A program made the translations under genes and the position numbers. From Flavobacteriales bacterium (GTDB taxonomy: Bacteria > Bacteroidota > Bacteroidia > Flavobacteriales_D > Sanyastnellaceae): a DNA stretch of 64,000 bases. The stretch covers positions 41,013 to 105,012 of the forward strand of contig JADKIZ010000041.1 of the NCBI GenBank assembly GCA_016722445.1, read 5' to 3'. Of this stretch, positions 39,654 to 48,136 are shown in pieces (positions within the stretch are counted from its first letter, which is position 1; each line of letters opens with the position of its first letter). The notes under the pieces were generated by a model. That model did no database searches, had not been told where the DNA came from, and saw nothing but the letters and a program-made list of their open reading frames with translations.

Positions 39654-39768
39654 GGTACTAAGGACGTCAAAAATCTTGATTTGGTTGTTTCTACTTGAAT
39701 GAAGAATCTCACAATGACGTGGTAATAACTGAGTCTGGTCGGATATTTACGCCTGTTAATACATAAAG

Positions 39769-40752
39769 ATGAATTATCGTAGACTTGGTAAAAGTGGCCT
39801 TAAAGTGAGTGAATTGAGCTTTGGGTCTTGGATCACTTTTGGAAATCAGATCCAGAATTATATCAGCGAAAGGCTCATGGATATTGCTTATGAGCATGGT
39901 GTGAATTTCTTCGACAATGCGGAAGTTTATGCCGCAGGTCACAGTGAGGAGGTGATGGGGGAGATTTTGAGTAAAAAAAACTGGCCGCGTGATACCTATA
40001 TTCTGAGTAGCAAAGTGTTCTTCGGTGCTGGTGGGAAATTGCCGACACAGCGGGGATTGCATCGCAAACACATCGCCGAAGCTTGCCATGCAGCACTGAA
40101 ACGTATGCGCGTGGAATACCTCGATTTGTATTTCTGTCACCGACCAGATAAAGAAACCCCCATTGAAGAAACGGTTTGGTCCATGCACCAACTGATCATG
40201 CAGGGAAAAATTTTCTATTGGGGAACAAGTGAATGGAGCGCGCAGGAAATCATGGAAGCACACATGTTTGCACGCCAGAATAACTTGATTGGACCCGTAG
40301 TGGAACAACCACAATACAATATGCTCACCAGAAGAAAAGTAGAGGTGGAATATGCACAGATATACAAAACGGTAGGACTGGGTACTACCATATGGAGTCC
40401 ACTGGCTTCCGGGATATTTGACCGGAAAATACCTCGATCAAAACCTGACGCCACCAGACTGCAGCGCGATGAACTGAATTGGTTGGCTGAAAGAACATTC
40501 ACCGATGAAAATGAAAATATCGTGCGAAATCTCAAATCAGTTGCAGATGAACTCGACATTTCACTCGCTCATTTGGGAATTGCATGGTGCTTGAAAAATG
40601 AAAATGTTTCTACTGTCATTCTTGGTGCTTCCAAAACAGAACAACTAGAGCATAACCTTCAAGCCATCGATAAAGTGGCTTTGCTTGATGATGATGTTAT
40701 GCAAAGGATTGAATTGATCCTCGGCAATAAACCAAAACACCCGCCCTATTGA
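39769..40752 (+). CDS. aldo/keto reductase (Kv-beta/YghZ-like)
   Basis: A 327-residue TIM-barrel NADPH oxidoreductase. Seen hallmarks are FFDNAEVYAAGHSEEVMGE with the catalytic Asp and Tyr, the Lys in LSSKVFFGAGG, the His in DLYFCHRPD, and C-terminal NADP contacts VSTVILGASKTEQLEHNLQA. The sequence is closest to the potassium-channel beta-subunit group, whose members reduce aldehydes. The gene is intact. It is followed by the longest heptamer array of the window. Confidence 0.88.
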   Translation: MNYRRLGKSGLKVSELSFGSWITFGNQIQNYISERLMDIAYEHGVNFFDNAEVYAAGHSEEVMGEILSKKNWPRDTYILSSKVFFGAGGKLPTQRGLHRKHIAEACHAALKRMRVEYLDLYFCHRPDKETPIEETVWSMHQLIMQGKIFYWGTSEWSAQEIMEAHMFARQNNLIGPVVEQPQYNMLTRRKVEVEYAQIYKTVGLGTTIWSPLASGIFDRKIPRSKPDATRLQRDELNWLAERTFTDENENIVRNLKSVADELDISLAHLGIAWCLKNENVSTVILGASKTEQLEHNLQAIDKVALLDDDVMQRIELILGNKPKHPPY

Positions 40753-40783
40753 AAAATGAATTTAATATTTAAAATTGTTAGAG

Positions 40784-41035
40784 GTATTAGGTATGAGGTA
40801 TTTTGTATTAGGTAGGCATATAACCTTACAACCTCACCACCACTTGCTCGCCCCTCATAATTTCAACTTCACACTTCACACTTCAAACAATATAATTCAT
40901 ACTTCATACTTCATACTTCAAACAGCATAATTCATAATTCATAATTCATACTTCATAATTCATACTTCATAATTCATACTTCATAATTCATACTTCATAA
41001 TTCATACTTCATACTTCATAATTCATACTTCAAGA
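40784..41035 (+). repeat. phased heptamer array abutting trmD (36 units)
   Basis: Thirty-six 7-bp units without a register break. They begin GTATTAG, GTATGAG, pass through TTACAAC, CTCACCA and TTCACAC, and end as alternating TTCATAC/TTCATAA. The last unit, TTCAAGA, touches the ATG of trmD, so the array forms its leader. No Shine-Dalgarno is present. Confidence 0.85.
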
Positions 41036-41758
41036 ATGCGTATCGACATCCTAACCCTTCTTCCCCGATTGCTTGACGGACCTTTTGCGGACAGCATACT
41101 TGAGCGTGCGCAGGAGCGTGGTTTATGTGAAATTCACATTCACAATATCCGTGATTATTCTACTGCCAAACAAAAACAGACCGATGATTATCAATTCGGA
41201 GGTGGGGCGGGAATGGTCATGACCATTCAACCTATTGATGATTTGATTGCCAAGTTGAAATCCGAAAGAGAGTATGATGAAATCATCTATCTCACACCGG
41301 ATGGGGATCGATTGGAGCAGAAAACATGCAATACACTTTCTTTGAAGAAGAACATCATCATGTTGTGTGGACATTATAAAGGCGTAGATCAGCGTGTGCG
41401 TGATCATTTCATCACGAGAGAAATATCCATTGGCGATTATGTGTTGAGTGGGGGAGAGCTGGCTGCTGCGGTTCTTGTGGATAGCATTGTGCGCCTTATA
41501 CCGGGAGTGATGAATGATGAAACAAGCGCACTCACAGATTCATTTCAGGATAATCTCCTCGCACCACCTGTATACACCAGACCGGCTGAATACAAAGGAT
41601 GGAAGGTACCTGATATTCTTCTTAGCGGTCACTTTGCCAATATTGAAGAATGGAGAATGAATGAAGCCATCAAAAAAACCAAAGAACGACGACCGGATAT
41701 TTTGGGGAGGGTTACTTTTGAGGTTAAGGTTCAAGGTTGGCAAAGCATATATGATTGA
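41036..41758 (+). CDS. trmD: tRNA (guanine37-N1)-methyltransferase
   Basis: A 240-residue SPOUT methyltransferase that methylates G37 next to the anticodon of tRNAs for Leu, Pro and Arg, preventing frameshifts. Seen motifs are DYQFGGGAGMVM, IMLCGHYKGVDQRV and the trefoil-knot AdoMet site SIGDYVLSGGELAA, then PDILLSGHF. The family normally ends near ERRPD; here about 16 extra residues follow, possibly because the original stop has been lost. It starts directly at the end of a heptamer array. Confidence 0.95.
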   Translation: MRIDILTLLPRLLDGPFADSILERAQERGLCEIHIHNIRDYSTAKQKQTDDYQFGGGAGMVMTIQPIDDLIAKLKSEREYDEIIYLTPDGDRLEQKTCNTLSLKKNIIMLCGHYKGVDQRVRDHFITREISIGDYVLSGGELAAAVLVDSIVRLIPGVMNDETSALTDSFQDNLLAPPVYTRPAEYKGWKVPDILLSGHFANIEEWRMNEAIKKTKERRPDILGRVTFEVKVQGWQSIYD

Positions 41759-41782
41759 CCCCAAACACCCGATCGCCCCACA

Positions 41783-41866
41783 ACCCATAATTCATAATTC
41801 ATACTTCATAATTCATAATTCATACTTCATAATTCATAATTCATACTTCATACTTCATAATTCAAT
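41783..41866 (+). repeat. phased heptamer array (12 units)
   Basis: Twelve 7-bp units (ACCCATA, then ATTCATA and CTTCATA in the pattern two-one, last ATTCAAT) end 4 bp before the ATG of the next gene. They are in the same orientation as the array before trmD. An apparent longer reading frame starting at 41661 translates this repeat and is not the real gene start. Confidence 0.85.
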
Positions 41867-41870
41867 TCTG

Positions 41871-42209
41871 ATGTTTGAAAAGAAAAGCGAAAAAGTAATT
41901 TCCAGAAAAAGATTTTGGGATCGCCAATTGAGATTCAGCATGTATGCAACCGGAATACTCGTGTTTTCACTCACGTTGGGTGTTGCAGGTTATATGATTT
42001 TTGCCAAGCTTGGTTTTGTGGATGCATTGCTCAATGCTTCTATGATCCTCACTGGTATGGGGCCTGTGAATCCTATGATGGATGAAGGTGCGAAACTCTT
42101 TGCTTCATTCTACGCACTTTATAGTGGTGTTGCTTTTCTTTCGGTCATTGGTGTTTTCATTGCGCCGGTTGTCCATCGTTTTATGCATAAAATACATCTT
42201 GAATCCTGA
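41871..42209 (+). CDS. small membrane protein, three helices
   Basis: A 112-residue protein that I do not recognise by family. A basic N-terminus (MFEKKSEKVISRKRFWDRQ) is followed by hydrophobic segments at about 25-45 (ATGILVFSLTLGVAGYMIF), about 50-65 (DALLNASMILTGMGPV) and about 75-100 (LFASFYALYSGVAFLSVIGVFIAPV), then HRFMHKIH. The middle loop LTGMGPVN with the following FASFYALYSG resembles pore-loop regions of two-helix ion channels, but this is an impression. It is 2 bp from rarA and likely co-transcribed. Confidence 0.7.
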   Translation: MFEKKSEKVISRKRFWDRQLRFSMYATGILVFSLTLGVAGYMIFAKLGFVDALLNASMILTGMGPVNPMMDEGAKLFASFYALYSGVAFLSVIGVFIAPVVHRFMHKIHLES

Positions 42210-42211
42210 TC

Positions 42212-43483
42212 ATGAATACACAGATTCCGCTGGCAGAAAGATTTCGTCCTACTGGATTGGATGATTATATGGGACAAAAACACCTTGTGGGTCAGGGTGC
42301 GGTTTTGCGAAAGGCCATTGAAAGTGGCAACTTGCCGAGTATGATTTTTTGGGGGCCGCCAGGTGTGGGAAAAACCACATTGGCGACGATTATTTCGCAT
42401 ACTCTCAAAAGGCCATTCTACACGCTGAGTGCAATCAACAGTGGTGTGAAGGATGTTCGGGAAGTCATTGAAAAGGTGCAGGGACAAGGAATGTTCAGCA
42501 GAGGTGCTGTTTTATTTATAGATGAAATTCATCGGTTCTCAAAATCGCAACAGGATTCACTGCTTGGTGCTGTGGAGAAAGGTATCGTCACATTGATAGG
42601 TGCAACAACTGAAAATCCTTCTTTCGAAGTGATATCTGCATTGCTCAGTCGTTGTCAGGTATATGTGATGAAACCGCTTGAGAAACAGGACTTGATTGAT
42701 CTCGTGGATAGGGCTTTGAAAGAAGACATTGAACTCAAAAAGCGGACAATCATTATAGATGAATACGAGGCATTGTTGAGGTTGAGTGGCGGAGATGCCC
42801 GGAAATTGTTGAATGTACTTGAGCTTGTTGTCTCGCAACTGCACGATGGCAGTTCCATTACGAATGATGCCGTCATACAAATTGTACAGCAGAATCCTGC
42901 GATGTATGATAAAAGTGGAGAGATGCATTACGATATCATTTCCGCATTTATCAAAAGCATGAGAGGAAGTGATCCGAATGCTGCGGTGTATTATTTGGCT
43001 CGAATGGTTGAAGGAGGTGAAGATCCTAAATTCATTGCACGGAGAATGTTGATCCTCGCCGCAGAAGATATTGGACTGGCAAATCCGAATGCATTGCTTA
43101 TGGCCGATGCGACTTTTCGTGCCGTGGAGAATATCGGCTGGCCGGAAAGTAGAATCATTCTGAGTGAATGCGCTGTTTATCTTGCTACTTCTCCGAAAAG
43201 CAACAGCACTTATATGGCTATCGACAATGCCCTTGCTCTGGTGCGCCAGACGGGTAATCTAAGTATTCCATTGCATATCCGTAACGCACCAACGAAGCTG
43301 ATGAAAGATTTGGGATATGGAAACAATTATGAATATGCGCATTCACATCCTGGAAATTTCGTCAGACAAGAATTTTTACCGGAGGAAATTTCGGGTACTG
43401 TTTTCTATCAACCGGGATCGAATCAGAAGGAACAACAATTGAAAGAGATCCTTGATAAGATGTGGGGAGAAAAATACAAATGA
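42212..43483 (+). CDS. rarA: replication-associated recombination protein A
   Basis: A 423-residue AAA+ ATPase of the RarA/MgsA/WRNIP1 family, which loads at stalled replication forks. Walker A is at about 48-56 (GPPGVGKTT). Walker B is about 96-103 (VLFIDEIHRF). Sensor 1 is GATTENPSFEV and sensor 2 is in SGGDARKLLN. The C-terminal tetramerisation domain has KSMRGSDPNAAVYYLARM and RRMLILAAEDIGLANP, then YGNNYEYAHSHPGN. The gene is intact. It sits 2 bp after the small membrane protein. Confidence 0.95.
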   Translation: MNTQIPLAERFRPTGLDDYMGQKHLVGQGAVLRKAIESGNLPSMIFWGPPGVGKTTLATIISHTLKRPFYTLSAINSGVKDVREVIEKVQGQGMFSRGAVLFIDEIHRFSKSQQDSLLGAVEKGIVTLIGATTENPSFEVISALLSRCQVYVMKPLEKQDLIDLVDRALKEDIELKKRTIIIDEYEALLRLSGGDARKLLNVLELVVSQLHDGSSITNDAVIQIVQQNPAMYDKSGEMHYDIISAFIKSMRGSDPNAAVYYLARMVEGGEDPKFIARRMLILAAEDIGLANPNALLMADATFRAVENIGWPESRIILSECAVYLATSPKSNSTYMAIDNALALVRQTGNLSIPLHIRNAPTKLMKDLGYGNNYEYAHSHPGNFVRQEFLPEEISGTVFYQPGSNQKEQQLKEILDKMWGEKYK

Positions 43484-43535
43484 GGTTGAATGTTATCTTG
43501 CACGCACTGGTTCAAACATCCCGTTGTCATTAAGC

Positions 43536-44018
43536 ATGTACAAGTTCAGCGCTAATATTGAAATCATTGGAGTGAATCCATTTGTTTTTGTTCCTGAGAA
43601 AATTCTAGCTGAGATATTCAAAAACGCAGGCAAAAACAAAGGACCGATTCCAATTTGTGGGACCATCAACGAAAAACAATATCGACAGACATTGGTTAGG
43701 TTTCAGGATGAATGGCGTTTGTACATCAATACGATGATGCTCAAAAATTCACCGAAACGAATAGGCGAGAAGATTGATCTTACGGTGATGTATGATGGTG
43801 AAAGCCGAGCCATTGAACCACCAAAAAAATGGCTGGTAGCGTTGAATAAAAATAAGGATGCGAAAGAAGTTTTTGATGCACTACCGGCATCACGTCGTCA
43901 TGAAATCACACGGTATATCGCCAATTTGAAAACGGAAGAAGCGCGTGATAAGAACATTCAATGGGCCATTCTTTTTTTATTGGGTAAGGAAAGGTTTGTG
44001 GGAAGGGATAAGCCATGA
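43536..44018 (+). CDS. DUF1905 / YdeI-OmpD-associated family protein
   Basis: A 160-residue protein starting at MYKFSANIE; a longer frame overlapping rarA is not used. It has an N-terminal DUF1905 beta-barrel (about 1-85: FSANIEIIGVNPFVFVPEKIL, INEKQYRQTLVRFQDEWRLYIN) and a C-terminal YdeI/OmpD-associated helical domain (about 95-160: AFDALPASRRHEITRYIANLKTEE-like). Such fusions are widespread in Bacteroidota; members have been called bacteriocin-protection proteins by similarity, without firm function. It converges with the GloVer-repeat gene. Confidence 0.8.
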   Translation: MYKFSANIEIIGVNPFVFVPEKILAEIFKNAGKNKGPIPICGTINEKQYRQTLVRFQDEWRLYINTMMLKNSPKRIGEKIDLTVMYDGESRAIEPPKKWLVALNKNKDAKEVFDALPASRRHEITRYIANLKTEEARDKNIQWAILFLLGKERFVGRDKP

Positions 44019-44039
44019 ACTCCTTTCAACTTCTGGTTT

Positions 44040-44108
44040 GCACGCCTTCTGCGTAGTTGGTTTCAACACAGAGGTCGCGGTGGATTCGCAGAGAACACAG
44101 TTTTTTTG
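44040..44108 (+). repeat. ~70-bp intergenic module, copy A
   Basis: It begins CACGCCTTCTGCGTAGTTGG and continues with TTTCAACACAGAGG, a GTGGATTCGCAGAG block and ACACAG before a T run. The start can form a small CGCCTTC-GGCG-type hairpin in other copies. It is followed 70 bp later by CCGCGCA and a heptamer array. Confidence 0.8.
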
Positions 44109-44175
44109 AGATTGTATTCAGAGATGAGTTTGCAATCAACAATTTATTGTATCAAACAACCACACTCCCGCGCAA

Positions 44176-44210
44176 CATTGAACATTGAACATTAAACCTT
44201 GAACCATGGA
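44176..44210 (+). repeat. heptamer array (CATTGAA type)
   Basis: Five units: CATTGAA twice, then CATTAAA, CCTTGAA and CCATGGA. They begin right after CCGCGCAA and run into repeat module copy B. Confidence 0.7.
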
Positions 44211-44214
44211 ACAT

Positions 44215-44278
44215 GCACGCCTTCGGCGTAATTGGCTTCACAACAATTGACGCAGTGGATTCGCAGAGGACACCGTTG
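44215..44278 (+). repeat. ~70-bp intergenic module, copy B
   Basis: It begins GCACGCCTTCGGCGTAATTGG and continues with a diverged CACAACAATTGACGCAGTGGATTC-like block and GCAGAGGACACCG. It is the most diverged of the four copies. It lies between two convergent genes with copy A. Confidence 0.72.
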
Positions 44279-44316
44279 TAATCTGAGATGGGCAAGTGAT
44301 CACCCATCAATGAAGA

Positions 44317-45696
44317 TCACTTCACAACAAAAGATGCAGTTTGCACTTCTGGGCCACTGAGTACTTTCACTACATACATTCCTTTTGCGAAATCTTTTGT
44401 TATCACAGATGTTGAATTTGAAGTTGCTTGCATACTTTTCACAAGTTTGCCTGCTCCATTGAAAATATCAATGATCGAATTTGGAGATGTTTGGATGGTG
44501 AAATAGTCTTGGGTTGGATTAGGGAAAATACTCAGAGCCGGCAGCGTTGATTCAGAAACCGCACTTCCTAACTCACCATATCGGAATATTACTCCACTGT
44601 CGTTTACCCCACCCGATGCGGTCATGCCGAAGAAAGCGCCACTGTCGTAAAGTAATCCGGCGAAAGGCAAAGATCCATTCAGTCCATCAAAGTCGATCAG
44701 TGTGGTGAAACCAGTACCATCGGTATTCATGCTGAACATATTACCTTTTGCATCATTTCCCGCCAATTCTGTCATGCCATAAAGAACATTGTCGACAAGT
44801 GTCAAAGTACCCATAGGCTGCGCTCCATCATCGTTATTAAGGTCACGAAGTTTGACATACCCAGAGCCATCCGTTTTTATTTTGAAGATGGTGCCACGGT
44901 TGTATTCACCGCCAGTGTTGGTAAAAGCATACATATACTCAGTGCCATCATAGACTAGACTTCCATATCCGTTAGAGCCATAAGGATCATCGTTAAACTC
45001 CAACAGGTTTTGGTAGCCTGTACCATCCATGTTTATTTTGTAAACGACACCGAAACTGGAAGCGCCACCTCCGACCGTTAGTCCGTAAAAAAATTCACCA
45101 TCCGTGATGAGGTGACCATAAGGACTTCGACCTGTTGTTAAGTCCATGAGAAAATGAAAGATAACAGTGAACTCAGAACCATCAGGAAGCAATTTGAAAA
45201 TTGTCCCACTATTATTGGCACCACCAGATGGATTCACACCATACAAATAAGTTCCGTCGTAAAAAAGAGCGCCTTTTGAATTGCCGCCAGTGACAGCAGT
45301 TTCGAAATTGGCTATCGTAGAAAAATCAGTTCCATCTGTCTTGATTCGGTAAACTGTGCCATTGCCAAATGTTCCGCCATATTCCGTTGTACCGTAGAGA
45401 TAATCGCCTATTAAAATCACTGCGCTTTTGGGTTGAAAGCCTGTTTCATCTTCAAAAAAATCGAAAATTTTGGTGAAATCTGTTCCGTCCTTTTTGATGC
45501 GATAAATGGTACCGTCATAATTCACACCACCACCGCTGCATGTTCCATAAAGGTATGTTCCATCAGTGATTGGTGTTGCGAAATATGGTGCATAACCAGA
45601 AGTGGCTGTTTCAAAGTCGTGAAGTTTTGTGTATTGGGCTGAAGAACAAGCCGCAATCAATGTGAAGAATGATAAAGTAAAAAGTTTAGAATTCAT
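44317..45696 (-). CDS. GloVer-repeat surface protein with T9SS type A domain
   Basis: A 459-residue protein with a signal peptide (MNSKLFTLSFFTLIAACSSAQ; a Cys at 17 also gives a possible lipobox). The body is about eight repeats of the choice-of-anchor GloVer type (LYGTCSGGGVNYDGTIYRIKK, YGTTEYGGTFGNGTVYRIK, YGMTELAGNDAKGNMF), beta-propeller-like units of about 50 residues. The end is a T9SS sorting domain (LSIFPNPTQDYFTIQTS ... ASFVVK). Its ligand is unknown. The gene is intact. Confidence 0.88.
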   Translation of the reverse strand: MNSKLFTLSFFTLIAACSSAQYTKLHDFETATSGYAPYFATPITDGTYLYGTCSGGGVNYDGTIYRIKKDGTDFTKIFDFFEDETGFQPKSAVILIGDYLYGTTEYGGTFGNGTVYRIKTDGTDFSTIANFETAVTGGNSKGALFYDGTYLYGVNPSGGANNSGTIFKLLPDGSEFTVIFHFLMDLTTGRSPYGHLITDGEFFYGLTVGGGASSFGVVYKINMDGTGYQNLLEFNDDPYGSNGYGSLVYDGTEYMYAFTNTGGEYNRGTIFKIKTDGSGYVKLRDLNNDDGAQPMGTLTLVDNVLYGMTELAGNDAKGNMFSMNTDGTGFTTLIDFDGLNGSLPFAGLLYDSGAFFGMTASGGVNDSGVIFRYGELGSAVSESTLPALSIFPNPTQDYFTIQTSPNSIIDIFNGAGKLVKSMQATSNSTSVITKDFAKGMYVVKVLSGPEVQTASFVVK

Positions 45697-45840
45697 TTGA
45701 GTTAAGGGTGATAAGGTTGAGTAATAGTTTGTAAGGTTCTAAATAGATAGCATACAAAAATAACAATCTCCATTGATATGCGAACTGAATTTGTTTATGC
45801 GGTTAAGCTCACTTCCGCAGAACCTTGAACTTCGAGCCAT

Positions 45841-45908
45841 GCACGCCTTCGGCGTAGTTGGTTTCAACACAGAGGTCTCAGTGGATGTGCAGAGGACACA
45901 GTTTTTTT
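45841..45908 (+). repeat. ~70-bp intergenic module, copy C
   Basis: GCACGCCTTCGGCGTAGTTGG, TTTCAACACAGAGG, TCTCAGTGGATGTGCAGAGG, then ACACAG and seven Ts. It is closest to copy A, and the similarity continues about 65 bp beyond the T run (AACTCGTTTGCGATCA versus ATGAGTTTGCAATCAA) to CCGCGCA and the heptamers. Confidence 0.82.
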
Positions 45909-45975
45909 AAGTAGTAATCTGAAACTCGTTTGCGATCACCAAATAATTTTGGTCTATAACTCTACATCCGCGCAA

Positions 45976-46060
45976 CATTGAACATTGAACATTGAACATT
46001 GAACTTTGAACCTTGAACCCTCTCCTCCGCAATCTTAAATTTTAGATCTTAAATTTTGAA
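45976..46060 (+). repeat. heptamer array (CATTGAA, then ATCTTAA/ATTTTAG)
   Basis: Four CATTGAA units, CTTTGAA and CCTTGAA (45976-46017) are followed by a second 7-periodic stretch of ATCTTAA, ATTTTAG, ATCTTAA and ATTTTGA up to the stop of pyrD. Confidence 0.7.
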
Positions 46061-47095
46061 TCACACTAAGCGCCCTATTTCACGATTAATCCTTTTCGCA
46101 ATCCCCGGGCCTTCGTAAATAAATCCAGTATACACCTGAACCATATCTGCGCCTGCTTCGATTTTTTCTATGGCATCTGCGGGAGAATGAATACCTCCAA
46201 CTCCAATAACAGGAAAGGCGTTGTTCGATTTTGATTTGAGATAACGAATGACTTCGGTTGAACGTGTACGAAGGGGAATGCCGCTGAGTCCACCAGCACC
46301 AATGGATTCAACTTCTGATTTCGGTGTGGTAAGTCCATCGCGTGATATGGTGGTATTTGTTGCAATGACACCTGCGATGCCTGATTGTTTGACGATATCT
46401 ATGATATCATCCAATTGTTCATTGGTGAGATCAGGAGCAATTTTCAGGAGGATGGGTTTTGGTTTGGTGTATTCCGTATTTAATTTTTGTAAATTGGCAA
46501 GTATGTGCAGCAATGGTTCCTTTTCTTGTAGAGCTCTCAAACCAGGAGTATTGGGCGAACTCACATTCACCACGAAATAATCCACCACGTCATGCAGTGC
46601 ACGCATGCATTTCACATAATCACTCAAAGCATCTTCGTTCGGAGTGACTTTGTTTTTGCCAATGTTACCACCAATGATGATGTTGGATTTTCTTTTCTTC
46701 AAACGTTCTGCCGCCGCAATTGCACCAGCATTGTTGAAGCCCATGCGATTGATCAATGCTTCATCTTGTGGTAAACGAAATAACCGTGGTTGATCATTTC
46801 CAGGTTGTGGAAGCGGAGTGACAGTTCCAATTTCTACAAAACCAAAACCGAGACATTCCAACTCATCAACCCATCGCGCATCTTTATCAAAACCAGCAGC
46901 GAGTCCAACCGGATTAGGAAATTGAATTCCGAACAACTGCTTCTGCAACTCTGTCTTTTTCACTTGATACATCGAACGCAAAAGAGATTTTACGCCAGGT
47001 ATCCGACATAAGGTTTTGAGACATCCCATTGCCGCGTAGTGCGCCTTTTCAGGGGAAAGTAAAAAAAAGAGGGGTTTGATGAAGGTGCGATACAT
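46061..47095 (-). CDS. pyrD: dihydroorotate dehydrogenase (quinone), class 2
   Basis: A 344-residue enzyme of pyrimidine synthesis that oxidises dihydroorotate to orotate with FMN and passes electrons to quinone. The N-terminal membrane-associating helices (about 1-45, FIKPLFFLLSPEKAHYAAMG) define class 2. Motifs are NPVGLAAGFDKDA, the catalytic Ser loop NVSSPNTPGLRALQ, KIAPDLT, ATNTT and VGGIHSPADAIEKI, then VQVYTGFIYEGP. The start is ATG. The gene is intact. Phased heptamers directly follow its stop. Confidence 0.95.
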   Translation of the reverse strand: MYRTFIKPLFFLLSPEKAHYAAMGCLKTLCRIPGVKSLLRSMYQVKKTELQKQLFGIQFPNPVGLAAGFDKDARWVDELECLGFGFVEIGTVTPLPQPGNDQPRLFRLPQDEALINRMGFNNAGAIAAAERLKKRKSNIIIGGNIGKNKVTPNEDALSDYVKCMRALHDVVDYFVVNVSSPNTPGLRALQEKEPLLHILANLQKLNTEYTKPKPILLKIAPDLTNEQLDDIIDIVKQSGIAGVIATNTTISRDGLTTPKSEVESIGAGGLSGIPLRTRSTEVIRYLKSKSNNAFPVIGVGGIHSPADAIEKIEAGADMVQVYTGFIYEGPGIAKRINREIGRLV

Positions 47096-47298
47096 GACAG
47101 GAATTTACGTTGCGAAAATACTCACACCTGTATGAACCAATGCGTTCACTTTTTACACCAGACGACACAAAAACTATTCAACAAGTAGGGTTTTATACCG
47201 TTGAAAACTCTGTTCATATATGTGAGATGACTCAGGATTAACACGACCATCACAGGAATAGTTTTGAATGGCAGAAATCGTAATCAAAAAAAACACGC

Positions 47299-47850
47299 AT
47301 GCTGACGATTTTCGGACGTAAAAAATTATCTACTGAGAGAGCTGCTCACATCTTCTCTCACAATATCATTGAGACTGTCGAGTCGGGTTTTGCCGATGTC
47401 GCTGGCTTCATCAATGATTCTCCTGAGTTTGTATCTAGCCCGAACATTCAACCGGACGATTATGGAAAATTCCTGATGATCGTGATTTCCGGTAACTTCT
47501 CATATATCACACAATACTTTAGTGAAGGTCAAGACAAGGAAATTATCGACGCTTGTGTGCAGAAGCTTGCACCAGCATTTGGTATGACTCCTGTCGAGTT
47601 CGCTTCGAAAGTAAAAGAATATAAGGAGTGTATGTCTCGCGCGAATCATCCTTCCAAAAACATCATCTATGCGATGTCAAAGGGTGTATTCGTAAAATAT
47701 GGACTCGCTGAATATCAAGAAGAGTATTTCAAATTGATGAAAACCCCTAATCCGATTTTTATCAAAAACCTCGACGACCTCATGAAAAACTTCCTCCTTG
47801 ATTGGGAGGCGTTCAATGAAAAATACAAAATCGTTTCAGCTGCGGTCTAA
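47299..47850 (+). CDS. conserved hypothetical soluble protein
   Basis: A 183-residue protein that I do not recognise by family. It has no signal peptide or hydrophobic segment. It is mostly helical by composition, with a central SEGQDKEIIDACVQKLAPAF and a Phe/Tyr-rich C-terminus. A TAnnTTTG-like box (TAGTTTTG, 47259-47266) lies 32 bp before the ATG but lacks a -33 partner. It lies alone between pyrD (divergent) and smpB (convergent). Confidence 0.65.
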   Translation: MLTIFGRKKLSTERAAHIFSHNIIETVESGFADVAGFINDSPEFVSSPNIQPDDYGKFLMIVISGNFSYITQYFSEGQDKEIIDACVQKLAPAFGMTPVEFASKVKEYKECMSRANHPSKNIIYAMSKGVFVKYGLAEYQEEYFKLMKTPNPIFIKNLDDLMKNFLLDWEAFNEKYKIVSAAV

Positions 47851-47860
47851 GAACGCGGTT

Positions 47861-47944
47861 TTGAATTATGAATTATGAATTATGAGTTATGAATTATGAG
47901 TTATGAATTATGAATTATGAATTATGGAGTAGTGAGTATTGAGA
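47861..47944 (+). repeat. phased heptamer array, inverted orientation (12 units)
   Basis: TTGAATT, then repeated ATGAATT/ATGAGTT, then ATGGAGT, AGTGAGT, ATTGAGA. It is the reverse complement of the ATTCATA type, and its last units match the middle of the array at 24557-24689. It starts 10 bp after a stop codon. Confidence 0.8.
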
Positions 47945-47999
47945 GGGCCAATACACTTCATTTCGTGCATATTCTTAAATCTTGAATCTCCAATCCAAC

Positions 48000-48066
48000 G
48001 AACGCCTTGCGCGTAGTGGGTTTTAACACAGAGGACGCTGTGGATGGCACAGGGGACACAGTTTTT
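48000..48066 (+). repeat. ~70-bp intergenic module, copy D
   Basis: GAACGCCTTGCGCGTAGTGGG, TTTTAACACAGAGG, ACGCTGTGGATGGCACAGGGG, ACACAG and T5. It is preceded by 7-periodic AATCTTG/AATCTCC and followed 70 bp later by CCGCGCA and a heptamer array. Confidence 0.75.
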
Positions 48067-48136
48067 ATGATCTCGTTGTTATCATGAATTTTTCGGATCA
48101 CTCAAATTCACTTCAGATATCAATCACACCTCCGCG

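Noticed and set aside
39709..40314. 201-residue minus-strand frame over the aldo/keto reductase
   Set aside because: The aldo/keto reductase on the plus strand has clear active-site motifs; the antisense frame has none.
40784..41035. CRISPR array
   Set aside because: Units are 7 bp with no spacers, and no cas genes are near. It is a tandem short repeat, not CRISPR.
41661..41870. Long reading frame extending the small membrane protein upstream through NSYFIIHNS repeats
   Set aside because: The added residues are just a translation of the heptamer array and the trmD end in another frame. The natural start is ATG 41871.
44317..45696. Kelch or phage tail protein
   Set aside because: The repeat pattern GGxxNxGTIYRIKxDG is the GloVer type, and a T9SS domain follows; no phage genes lie nearby.
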